Source of the DNA: an uncultured Eggerthella sp.
Lineage (GTDB): Bacteria > Actinomycetota > Coriobacteriia > Coriobacteriales > Eggerthellaceae
Assembly (NCBI GenBank): GCA_959607715.1
Contig: CAUHNN010000004.1
Location: 1-64,000, forward strand
Length of the DNA stretch: 64,000 bases
Reading direction: 5' to 3'
Part shown: piece after piece, positions 1 to 5,885 of the stretch
Position numbering within the stretch: the stretch's first letter is position 1
Layout of the letters: each line of letters opens with the position of its first letter
Notes under the pieces: model-generated
What the model was told of the DNA's origin: nothing
What the model saw: the letters and a program-made list of their open reading frames with translations, nothing else
Databases searched by the model: none
Program-made: the position numbers and the translations under genes

Positions 1-196
1 CTGTGGTGACCATCGGAAGGTCGCGGAACGTCACAGGATACGCGGTCGACGCCATGTAGTCGCTCGATCGCCACAGGGAGCCGTAGGCGGTCGAGATCGG
101 CCCCGAGAAAGTCACCTGGCGGACGCACTCGGCGTAGCCGTCGGGGCGCCGCTTGACCGTCCAGTTTTTCGATGCGGCCTCTTGGGATACGGAATC
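1..196 (-). CDS. Start-less tail-tip cassette 2 (partial, runs off the left edge)
   Basis: On the minus strand an uninterrupted frame of 65 codons begins inside the 19-bp repeat with Asp-Ser-Val-Ser and runs to the window edge. It has no initiation codon with a ribosome site, so it should be translated only when joined to another gene. The peptide (DSVSQEAASKNWTVKRRPDG, then YAECVRQVTFSG, AYGSLW and TAYPVTFRDLP) has the style of C-terminal tips of phage tail or minor structural proteins, where a Trp-x-Val-x-x-x-x-x-Gly-x-Ala-Glu-Cys core is common. Seen: the frame and its position at the repeat. Inferred: function as an alternative receptor-binding tip. It shares only the DSVS start with cassette 1. 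Confidence 0.65.
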
Positions 197-202
197 ACGA
201 CG
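184..202 (-). repeat. 19-bp direct repeat, copy 2 (cassette junction)
   Basis: Minus-strand sequence CGTCGTGATTCCGTATCCC, identical at all 19 positions to the copy at 452-470, with different bases immediately outside on both sides. It contains the TGA that ends cassette 1 (197-195) and the GAT that opens cassette 2 in another frame. The two copies are 268 bp apart. Nineteen bases is also the length of the repeats in the R64 shufflon, but the sequence is not the same. Confidence 0.85.
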
Positions 203-464
203 GGAGGAATAAGGCGCGTATCGAGACGCTTGCGTCTCGCCTTGCGCCGTAGTTCTTAAGGCCGATCGTGGCGGTGCTGCCGGAGATGCTCACGAAGGAC
301 ACTCCGAGCATGCTTAACTGCGACGGCCTTGCGCCGACGACGCCGCATAAGGAGTATCCGTCAGGCGCTACCGTTGATATGGTGAACGTCCCGACGGCGT
401 TTTCCTCCACCGATGCCGTTGCGGATGAAATCGACTTAACAAAAGGCTTTCGGGATACGGAATC
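195..464 (-). CDS. Start-less tail-tip cassette 1
   Basis: An 89-codon minus-strand frame starts in the right-hand repeat with DSVSRKPFVKSISSAT and ends LFLPS-stop, the stop lying in the left-hand repeat. It lacks its own start codon and ribosome site at the 5' end. The body (GTFTISTVAPDGYSLCGVVG, then GVSFVSISGSTATIGLKNYG) reads as alternating beta strands typical of the last domain of phage minor structural or tail-fibre proteins. It lies directly behind the recombinase gene, whose stop codon is in the same repeat. Most likely a silent alternative C-terminus that is expressed after recombination onto a tail gene to the left of the window. Confidence is high for the frame and moderate for the role. 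Confidence 0.7.
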   Translation of the reverse strand, partial: DSVSRKPFVKSISSATASVEENAVGTFTISTVAPDGYSLCGVVGARPSQLSMLGVSFVSISGSTATIGLKNYGARRDASVSIRALFLPS

Positions 465-470
465 ACGACG
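452..470 (-). repeat. 19-bp direct repeat, copy 1 (recombinase/cassette junction)
   Basis: Identical to the copy at 184-202. Read on the minus strand one frame gives Ser-stop (TCG TGA), which ends the recombinase, and another frame gives Arg-Arg-Asp-Ser-Val-Ser, which leads into cassette 1. No inverted copy was found in the window; a partner in the opposite orientation would have to lie to the left. Confidence 0.85.
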
Positions 471-1344
471 CCATGACGTGCGAGGCGAACGCGTCCTGCA
501 TGGACTTGAGAACCCGCCTGCGCGGCATGACGTAATGCTCATAGGCGGTCGTGATGGTTGAGTGGCCGAGCGCCAACGCCACGGCGTCAAGCGTCGCGCC
601 CGCCTCGATGGCGAGCGTCGCCCAGGTGTGCCGCCTGTGGTACATGGGCACGTAGCGCACGCCCGATCTTGAGCAGTGCCGCTTTATCGACCTCGCAACC
701 TGCGAGGGCTTGCGGGCGCCTATGATGCGATCCTTGGGCTTTCCGCGATCGCGCCAGATCGCCTTGAGCCGATCCAGAGCGAAGGAGGGGAGGTAGATCG
801 TTCGGTCGCTCTTGGGTGTCTTGGTCGCGTATCGGTACAGCAGGCCGCCGACCTCCTGCAAGGTGGAGCGCACCCGCACCGCGCCGCTGCGCATGTCGAC
901 GTCCGACCACGATAGCGCGTAGGCCTCGCCTGGCCGCAGCCCCAGGCACGACGAGAGCAGCAAGGTCGGCTCGTCCGCGTGGCCCCAGAACGCGCGAAGG
1001 GTCTCCTTGACCTTGTGCGCCTCGAGCGGCTGTACATCGTGCGCTGGCTTCCGAGGCAACTCGATTCCTTGGGTCGGGCCCCACACGCGCAGACGGAACT
1101 TTCGGATCGCCCAGCGGATCACCTGTCGCAGGGTCTTGTATGCCTTCTCGGCGGCGCCCGGGAGGTCGAACGAGTCCACCCAATCCTGGAGTTCGTCTGG
1201 GTCTATGTCTTGTATCTCGCAGTCGCCCCATCGTGGTATGACGTGCAGCCTCAATGCCGATCTGTAGCCCTCGACGGTGTTGGCGCGTCGGCGCTTGGCC
1301 TTCTCGGGCAGGTAGTGGGCGTAGGCGATCTCTCGGATGTTCAC
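463..1344 (-). CDS. Tyrosine recombinase (phage integrase or cassette invertase)
   Basis: A 293-residue tyrosine recombinase that would cut and rejoin DNA through a 3'-phosphotyrosine. An N-terminal SAM-like DNA-binding domain (about 1-100) precedes the catalytic domain with Arg137 (LGLRPGE), Lys175 (TKTPKSDR), Arg238-His239 (YHRRHTWAT), His261 (LGHS) and probable nucleophile Tyr271 (EHYV). The first His of the usual HxxRH box is Tyr235, a substitution also seen in other integrases. Start is GTG at 1344 with AGGAG six bases upstream. The last codons and stop lie in the 19-bp repeat, so the gene is physically the first member of the cassette array. It may be the prophage integrase (attR is 2.3 kb away), the enzyme that shuffles the tail tips as Rci does in R64, or both. 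Confidence 0.9.
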   Translation of the reverse strand: MNIREIAYAHYLPEKAKRRRANTVEGYRSALRLHVIPRWGDCEIQDIDPDELQDWVDSFDLPGAAEKAYKTLRQVIRWAIRKFRLRVWGPTQGIELPRKPAHDVQPLEAHKVKETLRAFWGHADEPTLLLSSCLGLRPGEAYALSWSDVDMRSGAVRVRSTLQEVGGLLYRYATKTPKSDRTIYLPSFALDRLKAIWRDRGKPKDRIIGARKPSQVARSIKRHCSRSGVRYVPMYHRRHTWATLAIEAGATLDAVALALGHSTITTAYEHYVMPRRRVLKSMQDAFASHVMAS

Positions 1345-1401
1345 GGCGGCTCCTCTCGGCGCGTAAATTCTCTTATTGCGATTAAGGCGGCGTTTTCGGT
1401 G

Positions 1402-1440
1402 CGCTTACTTATACTTTCTGGCGATTTGTATAAATAAGCG
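1402..1440. promoter_or_regulatory. Imperfect palindrome upstream of the recombinase gene
   Basis: CGCTTACTTATAC (1402-1414) and GTATAAATAAGCG (1428-1440) are inverted repeats matching at 12 of 13 positions around a 13-base spacer. The AT-rich arms include TATAAG and TATACA on the minus strand upstream of the recombinase start. It could be an operator over the recombinase promoter, or a recombinase or accessory-factor binding site. Only the symmetry is seen directly. Confidence 0.5.
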
Positions 1441-1445
1441 GATCG

Positions 1446-1497
1446 AAATCCCAGGCGCTCGGGGCGTTTCCCGCGCTTGGGCACGCCTGGGATTTTT
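1446..1497. terminator. Rho-independent terminator-like hairpin
   Basis: A perfect 12-bp stem (1446-1457 with 1484-1495) encloses a 26-base GC-rich loop and runs into five T residues on the plus strand. It lies upstream of the recombinase on the opposite strand, so it would insulate the lysis genes from plus-strand transcription coming through the cassette region, or act as a regulatory structure. Confidence 0.55.
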
Positions 1498-1509
1498 CTC
1501 GGGTGCGCG

Positions 1510-1827
1510 GTGCCGGACGACGTGTTCGAATGGCTCGTGACGGCCTACCTCGACATGCACGAGCGCTCGATCGGCATAGCCCGCAGCATCGCCGAGGAGC
1601 GCGGCGAGGGGGAGGTCGTCCTGCCGTACTTCCGCGTCCAGGAGGATTTGGACGAGGTGCAGCTGCCGTTGGGCCAGGATCAGCCCGTGGTATTCTTCAA
1701 CGCCACCATGAGGCTCACCTTCGCGATCTTGGCCGAGATGGGGCTCTCGGTCTCGTTCGGCTACGGCGACGAGGCGACGGTGGTGCCGTTCGCCGACCTG
1801 ATGGCGGAGCAGATGCTGGGAGAGTAG
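1510..1827 (+). CDS. Small acidic phage protein of unknown function
   Basis: About 105 residues if started at GTG 1510 (VPDDVFEWLVTAYLDMH). A TTG at 1477 would extend it by 11 codons but lies inside the hairpin at 1446-1497. No convincing Shine-Dalgarno site precedes any start, so it may be the remaining C-terminal part of a larger gene cut by arrival of the recombinase/cassette module, or be translated weakly. The protein is acidic, without membrane segments or recognisable motifs, and ends just before a strong terminator. I do not recognise the family. Confidence 0.5.
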   Translation: MPDDVFEWLVTAYLDMHERSIGIARSIAEERGEGEVVLPYFRVQEDLDEVQLPLGQDQPVVFFNATMRLTFAILAEMGLSVSFGYGDEATVVPFADLMAEQMLGE

Positions 1828-1852
1828 CCGACCGCAAGGCATACGCCGTTTC

Positions 1853-1878
1853 AAGCCGCCCTTCGGGGCGGCTTTTTT
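1853..1878 (+). terminator. Rho-independent terminator
   Basis: Nine-bp stem (1853-1861 with 1866-1874), TTCG loop and a run of six T. It ends the transcript of the small protein before the lysis module. Confidence 0.85.
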
Positions 1879-1937
1879 CGTGCCTGGGACAACTGCGGAA
1901 AATCGACCTGCAAGCGACACCGAGGAGACGGGCGGCG

Positions 1938-2261
1938 ATGGAGTACGCACTTATAAACACTGCACTAAACCAAATCATCGGAATCGCCGTTGCGGGCCTC
2001 GCTGGGTGGGTTGCTGCTTCGGCGAAACAGCATGTGGGATACGACAGGGCGATGCGCGACGGAATGAAATCCGTCCTGCGCAAGGAGCTTGTCGATGCCT
2101 ATGACAAGTACGTCGCCGACGGTTGCCCCATGACCGTTGAGCGCCGCCATGAGCTTGAGGAGGCTTACCGATCCTATCGAGCTCTGGGCGGAAACGGAAC
2201 GGGCGAGGCCATGTACAAAGCCCTCTCCAAGGTGCCGATCACCGTAATCGGAAGCGACTAG
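1938..2261 (+). CDS. Phage small membrane-associated protein, holin-adjacent
   Basis: A 107-residue protein started at ATG 1938 behind GAGGAG. One N-terminal membrane segment (about 9-27, IIGIAVAGLAGWVAA) is followed by a charged helical domain containing ELVDAYDKYVADG and YRSYRALGGNGTGEAMY. Small proteins of this layout, with a YRALGGNGTG-like motif, are common next to holin genes in Firmicutes and actinobacterial siphophages, and some are annotated as holins or minor structural proteins. The exact job is unknown. It sits 14 bp before the holin gene and probably shares its transcript. Confidence 0.6.
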   Translation: MEYALINTALNQIIGIAVAGLAGWVAASAKQHVGYDRAMRDGMKSVLRKELVDAYDKYVADGCPMTVERRHELEEAYRSYRALGGNGTGEAMYKALSKVPITVIGSD

Positions 2262-2275
2262 AAGAAAGGTGCGAA

Positions 2276-2572
2276 ATGAACCTCATCCTCCGACTCAAGA
2301 ACAAGACCACCCTCGCGGCGCTGATCTCCGCACTAGTTGTGTTCGCCTACAGCTGCGCCTCCGCCCTCGGCTTCACGCTCCCCGTCGAGCAGGACACCGT
2401 GATGAGCGCGGCCGCAGCAGTGCTGACGCTGCTGACGGGATTGGGCGTTTTGGTCGATCCCACGACCAAGGGCATCACCGACAGCGCCGACGCGATGGGC
2501 TACACAGCACCCCGCGAGGACGGCGACGACCTGCCCGCGGAAGCCGACGAGGTCACTTACGGAGATGAGTAA
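2276..2572 (+). CDS. Phi LC3-type phage holin
   Basis: A 98-residue protein that fits the phage holin 1 (phi LC3) family: an N-terminal RLKNKTT motif, two membrane segments (about 11-31 and 45-62) and the signature LVDPTTKGITDSADAMGY in the C-terminal half, followed by an acidic tail. Holins form lesions in the cytoplasmic membrane that release the endolysin at the end of the lytic cycle. Start ATG 2276 is preceded by AAGAAAGGTG. It lies two bases before the endolysin gene, the usual holin-lysin pairing. Confidence 0.9.
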   Translation: MNLILRLKNKTTLAALISALVVFAYSCASALGFTLPVEQDTVMSAAAAVLTLLTGLGVLVDPTTKGITDSADAMGYTAPREDGDDLPAEADEVTYGDE

Positions 2573-2574
2573 GC

Positions 2575-3531
2575 ATGGCTATCAAGAAAGTCGCGACGGC
2601 TGGCGGGCACTCCAAGAAAGCCCCCGGCGCGTCCTGCTACATCGACGAGTACACCGAGGACCGAAAGTGCAGCAAGGCCTTCGTCTCCGCCCTCAAGGCT
2701 CGCGGCGTCGCGGCCAAGGACTGCTCCAACGAGTACTCGCCCGCGTCCAAGGAATTGGCGCGTGAGTGCGCTTTGGCCAACGCCTACGGCGGCGACCTGT
2801 TCGTCGCGTGGCACTTCAACGCCGCCTCCAAGACAAGCGGAAAGCGCGGCGTGGAGGTCTGGTACTACACAGGCTCCAAAACGGGCAAGGCATACGCCGA
2901 GAAGATCAGCAAGAAGCTCGCGAACCTCATGGGCCTGCCGAATCGAGGGGCCAAGGCCACGACGGGCCTCTACGTCCTCAGGCACACCAAGGCACCCGCG
3001 ATCCTGATCGAGGTGTGCTTCGTCGACGCGAAGGGCGACGCTAACGCCTACAAGGCCGTCGGCGCGTCCAAGGTGGCCGCGGCGGTGGCCGACGTTCTGG
3101 CGGGCAAGACCGCCACGACCACCGATAGCAAGCCAGCGGCCAGCAAGCCCGCCACCACGACCAGCAAGCCCGCGACGAACAAGGCGGGGCTTACCGTCGA
3201 TGGGTTATGGGGCAAGTCAACCACAAAGGCCCTGCAGAAGGTTCTGGGCACCACGGCTGACGGCATCGTGTCCAACCAGTACTCCGCCTACAAGGCCTCG
3301 AACCCTGGCCTCTTGTCCCAAAGTTGGCAGTGGGAGGCCAAGCCCTCTGGATCGTCACCGATGGTAAAGGCGATGCAGAAGAGGCTCGGCGTGACGGCTG
3401 ACGGGCACATCGGCCCGAAGACCATCAAGGCATTGCAGAAGCGCATGGGTACAACGGTCGATGGGTACATCAGCAAGTCTTCTCCCTGCGTCAAGGAGTT
3501 GCAGAAACGTCTTAATTCTGGCAAGTTTTAA
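2575..3531 (+). CDS. Endolysin: N-acetylmuramoyl-L-alanine amidase with peptidoglycan-binding repeats
   Basis: A 318-residue cell-wall hydrolase. Residues 1-175 are an Amidase_3-type zinc domain: His12 (AGGHS), Glu25 or Glu28, His80 (AWHFNA) and catalytic Glu146 (LIEVCFVD). A Thr/Ala/Lys/Pro linker (about 178-203) joins it to C-terminal peptidoglycan-binding repeats, seen as LTVDGLWGKSTTKALQ, GVTADGHIGPKTIKALQ and TTVDGYISKSSPCVKELQ. It would cut the amide between MurNAc and L-Ala after the holin opens the membrane. Start ATG 2575 has GGAG upstream inside the end of the holin gene. It is the last phage gene before attR. Confidence 0.93.
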   Translation: MAIKKVATAGGHSKKAPGASCYIDEYTEDRKCSKAFVSALKARGVAAKDCSNEYSPASKELARECALANAYGGDLFVAWHFNAASKTSGKRGVEVWYYTGSKTGKAYAEKISKKLANLMGLPNRGAKATTGLYVLRHTKAPAILIEVCFVDAKGDANAYKAVGASKVAAAVADVLAGKTATTTDSKPAASKPATTTSKPATNKAGLTVDGLWGKSTTKALQKVLGTTADGIVSNQYSAYKASNPGLLSQSWQWEAKPSGSSPMVKAMQKRLGVTADGHIGPKTIKALQKRMGTTVDGYISKSSPCVKELQKRLNSGKF

Positions 3532-3663
3532 GACGGCGTGTGACAAAGCGTGACTACTCCACGTGATTCCAGCGTCTTCCAGACGCTTCCACGCGGCTCC
3601 AGATCGCAGGTAGGAGAGGGCTGAAGGCGAAAGCTCGAGGGACGGGATTAGAGGCTGATCCTT

Positions 3664-3708
3664 CTTTTAATCCCAAGGTCGCGGGTTCGATTCCCTCACG
3701 GCGCACCA
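3664..3708 (+). other. attR: 3' half of a tRNA, probably tRNA-Lys(UUU)
   Basis: From 3664 the sequence follows tRNA numbering exactly: anticodon loop CTTTTAA (3664-3670, anticodon TTT), 3' anticodon stem TCCCA, five-base variable loop, T arm around TTCGATT (3686-3692), acceptor strand ACGGCGC (3698-3704), A73 and encoded CCA (3706-3708). Upstream of 3664 the matching 5' halves of the anticodon and acceptor stems are absent. This is what remains at attR when a phage integrates inside a tRNA gene. One C-T mismatch occurs in the T stem. The intact tRNA should be at attL, outside the window. Confidence 0.75.
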
Positions 3709-3719
3709 CTGAAGCCTTT

Positions 3720-3750
3720 GGCCGGCAATGGATCCTCATCGCCGGCCTTT
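3720..3750 (+). terminator. Terminator-like hairpin downstream of the tRNA end
   Basis: GGCCGGC (3720-3726) pairs with GCCGGCC (3741-3747), followed by TTTCT. It probably ended the original tRNA transcript. Confidence 0.5.
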
Positions 3751-3868
3751 CTCGTTCTACGACCCCTCGGGAAAACCCGAAGGGCGACGGCTCGCCCTAT
3801 CGTTCCGGCGGGATCCCCCCCCCTCGTTTCCCGACGCGGGGAGGTGCGATGTGGAGAGCGCGTGAGCG

Positions 3869-3909
3869 AATCGACCCTCTTGCCTAAAAGGGGGTCGATT
3901 TGTTAACAT
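3869..3909 (+). promoter_or_regulatory. Probable infA promoter overlapped by a hairpin
   Basis: TTGCCT (3880-3885) and TAACAT (3904-3909) are 18 bp apart and resemble a sigma-A-type promoter 44 bp before the infA start. A 9-bp inverted repeat (3869-3877 with 3892-3900) surrounds the -35 element and could act as an operator or as the terminator of upstream transcription. The rest of 3751-3868 shows no gene. Confidence 0.4.
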
Positions 3910-3952
3910 CTTCATTTGCTGTATGGCAATTCGTTTGTTTGAAGGATCAATT

Positions 3953-4171
3953 TTGGCTAAAGAAGACGCAATCGAATTGGAGGGCACGGTTCTCGAGGCT
4001 CTTCCGAACGCAATGTTTAGGGTCGAACTGGAGAACGGCCACAAGATCTTGGCCCATATCTCGGGCAAGATGCGTATGCATTACATCAAGATCTTGCCAG
4101 GCGACAAGGTTCAGGTGGAGCTGTCGGTCTACGATCTTGACCGCGGTCGTATCACCTACCGCTACAAGTAG
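3953..4171 (+). CDS. infA: Translation initiation factor IF-1
   Basis: The S1-fold factor that binds the ribosomal A site during initiation. The family length of 72 residues is obtained only from the TTG start at 3953, which has AAGGA six bases upstream and gives (M)AKEDAIELEGTVLEALPN. The in-frame ATG at 3923 would add ten residues not found in IF-1 and has no ribosome site. The conserved core (FRVELENGHKILAHISGKMR, DLDRGRITYRYK) is intact. It is the first gene of the ribosomal protein block, 149 bp before rpmJ. Confidence 0.96.
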   Translation: MAKEDAIELEGTVLEALPNAMFRVELENGHKILAHISGKMRMHYIKILPGDKVQVELSVYDLDRGRITYRYK

Positions 4172-4320
4172 TCCTCTTAAAATCTGCATGATTCTCGATG
4201 AATTGTGCAGAATTCGTGTGCCCGGAACTAATGAAGGGCGCACAGCCGCCATTACAAATCATCGCCTGCGGCTGGGCGTAGTAGATAGAGTAAACACGCA
4301 TTACCGAAAGGAATGAAGAT

Positions 4321-4434
4321 ATGAAGGTACGTCCTTCGGTCAAGAAAATGTGCGACAAGTGCAAGATCATCCGACGCCACGGTAAGGTCCTCGTTATCTG
4401 CGAGAACCCCCGCCACAAGCAGCGTCAGGGCTAA
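4321..4434 (+). CDS. rpmJ: 50S ribosomal protein L36
   Basis: A 37-residue protein starting MKVRPSVKKMCDKCKIIRRH and ending NPRHKQRQG. The zinc-ribbon ligands of the C+ form are visible as Cys-x-x-Cys (CDKC) followed by Cys and His further on. Start ATG 4321 has GAAAGGA upstream. It is too short for usual open-frame cutoffs but is unmistakable, and stands 21 bp before rpsM as in most bacteria. Confidence 0.97.
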   Translation: MKVRPSVKKMCDKCKIIRRHGKVLVICENPRHKQRQG

Positions 4435-4455
4435 GAGAGAAAGGGAATCGAATTC

Positions 4456-4824
4456 ATGGCACGTCTCGTTGGTGTCGACCTTCCTCGCGATAAGCGCATT
4501 GAAGTCGGCTTGACCTATATCTACGGCATCGGCCTTACCACCTCCAAGAAGATCCTGAGCGAAACGGGCATCAACCCGGATACTCGCGTCAACGATCTTA
4601 CGGAAGATGAGCTTTCCAAGCTCCGTGACTACATCCAGGAGAACCTCACCACCGAAGGTGACCTCCATCGCGAAGTCTCCCAGAACATCAAGCGTCTGAT
4701 GGAGATCGGTTGCTACCGTGGCCTGCGTCATCGTCGTGGCCTGCCCGTTCGCGGTCAGCGCACCCACACGAACGCACGTACCCGCAAGGGTCCTCGCAAG
4801 CAAATCGGCGGCAAGAAGAAGTAG
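4456..4824 (+). CDS. rpsM: 30S ribosomal protein S13
   Basis: A 122-residue full-length S13, which contacts the P-site tRNA and forms the head bridge to the large subunit. The N-terminal LVGVDLPRDKRIEVGLTYIY and the basic C-terminal tail with RGLPVRGQRTHTNARTRKGP are present. It follows rpmJ by 21 bp and precedes rpsK by 9 bp, so the genes are almost certainly one transcript. Confidence 0.98.
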   Translation: MARLVGVDLPRDKRIEVGLTYIYGIGLTTSKKILSETGINPDTRVNDLTEDELSKLRDYIQENLTTEGDLHREVSQNIKRLMEIGCYRGLRHRRGLPVRGQRTHTNARTRKGPRKQIGGKKK

Positions 4825-4833
4825 GAGTAATCA

Positions 4834-5232
4834 GTGGCAGCTAAGAAGAACGTCCGCACGCGCATCAAGCGCTCTGAGCGCAAGAACATTGCTGTTGGCG
4901 CTGCGCACATCAAATCCACTTTCAACAACACCATCGTTTCCATCACGGATCCTCAGGGCAATGTGATCTCCTGGCAGTCCGCTGGCACCGTCGGCTTCAA
5001 GGGCTCTCGTAAGTCCACGCCGTTCGCTGCTCAGATGGCTGCTGAGGCGGCTGCGAAGACCGCTATGGAGCACGGCTTGAAGAAGGTCGCTGTGTACGTG
5101 AAGGGCCCCGGTTCCGGTCGCGAGACCGCTATCCGCTCCCTCCAGGCAGCAGGCCTCGAAGTCGCCAGCATCCAGGATTGCACCCCTATCCCGCACAACG
5201 GTTGCCGTCAGCGCAAGCGTCGTCGCGTCTAA
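4834..5232 (+). CDS. rpsK: 30S ribosomal protein S11
   Basis: A 132-residue S11 of the small-subunit platform. The conserved stretch HIKSTFNNTIVSITDPQGN and C-terminal DCTPIPHNGCRQRKRRRV are complete. Start is GTG 4834 with AGGAG upstream. It lies between rpsM and rpsD in the standard alpha-operon order. Confidence 0.98.
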   Translation: MAAKKNVRTRIKRSERKNIAVGAAHIKSTFNNTIVSITDPQGNVISWQSAGTVGFKGSRKSTPFAAQMAAEAAAKTAMEHGLKKVAVYVKGPGSGRETAIRSLQAAGLEVASIQDCTPIPHNGCRQRKRRRV

Positions 5233-5251
5233 CTGAAAGGATCGATACACT

Positions 5252-5848
5252 ATGGCAATTAACAGGACTCCGGTTCTCAAGCGTTGTCGCCAGCTCGGTC
5301 TGGATCCTGCTGTTCTCGGTTACAGCAGCAAGAAGGAATCCATCCGTCAGCCCAAGCGTCGTCGCAAGGAATCCGAATACGGTATGCAGCTTCGTGAGAA
5401 GCAGAAGGCCAAGTTCGTCTACGGCGTTCTCGAGAAGCAGTTCCGCGGCTATTTCAAGCGCGCTAAGTCCATGCCCGGCGTCACCGGCGAGAACCTGATG
5501 CGCATCCTCGAGTCTCGTCTTGACAACGTCGTCTTCCGTCTCGGCTTCGCCAAGACCCGCAAGGAAGCACGTCAGGTCGTCACCCACGGTCACATCCACG
5601 TCAACGGCCGCCGCGTCGACATCCCGTCGTTCCGCGTCCGTCCCGGCGATCTCGTCTCCGTCGCTCCTAAGTCCAAGGAACTGCTCGTCATCAAGAGCGC
5701 TCTCGTTTCCAACGAGGCCATTCAGGTTCCGGCATGGCTTGAGGTCGACATCGAGAAGCTCCAGGGCAGCGTTCTGGCTCTTCCCGAGCGCGATCAGATC
5801 GATTTCGATATCAACGAGCAGCTCATCGTCGAACTTTACTCGAAGTAA
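5252..5848 (+). CDS. rpsD: 30S ribosomal protein S4
   Basis: A 198-residue S4 protein, a primary 16S rRNA binder and in many bacteria the translational regulator of the alpha operon. The S4 RNA-binding domain is seen in the middle (RLDNVVFRLGFAKTRKEARQ, HVNGRRVDIPS). Only one Cys is present near the N terminus (KRCRQLGLD), so this is a zinc-free C- form. It precedes rpoA by 37 bp. Confidence 0.97.
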   Translation: MAINRTPVLKRCRQLGLDPAVLGYSSKKESIRQPKRRRKESEYGMQLREKQKAKFVYGVLEKQFRGYFKRAKSMPGVTGENLMRILESRLDNVVFRLGFAKTRKEARQVVTHGHIHVNGRRVDIPSFRVRPGDLVSVAPKSKELLVIKSALVSNEAIQVPAWLEVDIEKLQGSVLALPERDQIDFDINEQLIVELYSK

Positions 5849-5885
5849 TCTACGCAGTGCGGTTTATTAAGGAGGCTTATTTCAT

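Larger units (their letters stand above)
1..3708. mobile_element. Right end of a prophage (left part outside the window)
   Basis: The segment carries, in order, tail-tip cassettes and a tyrosine recombinase on the minus strand, then on the plus strand two small proteins, a phi LC3-type holin and an amidase endolysin, and it ends exactly in the 3' half of a tRNA. Holin and endolysin next to an attachment site at a tRNA is the usual right end of a temperate siphophage. The left boundary, the structural genes and the fixed part of the tail-fibre gene lie outside the window. The chromosomal block from infA onward shows no phage content. Confidence 0.85.

Noticed and set aside
2036..2043. GGGATACG, matching the left eight bases of the reverse 19-bp repeat
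   Set aside because: The match stops after eight bases and lies inside a coding gene in the middle of a codon-conserved stretch. Chance similarity, not a third repeat copy.
3562..3576. CGTGATTCC near attR resembles the core of the 19-bp repeat
   Set aside because: Only nine consecutive bases match and the flanks differ. It was not counted as an inverted or direct copy.
3633..3708. A complete tRNA gene at the end of the prophage
   Set aside because: The 5' acceptor strand and the 5' side of the anticodon stem do not pair with the 3' half, so only the 3' half is tRNA.
3554..3739. Minus-strand open frame containing REGIEPATLGL
   Set aside because: This peptide is the well-known antisense translation of tRNA sequence; the frame overlays the attR tRNA fragment.
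3923..3952. ATG 3923 as the infA start
   Set aside because: It adds ten residues absent from IF-1 and has no ribosome site, whereas TTG 3953 has AAGGA at six bases and gives exactly 72 residues.
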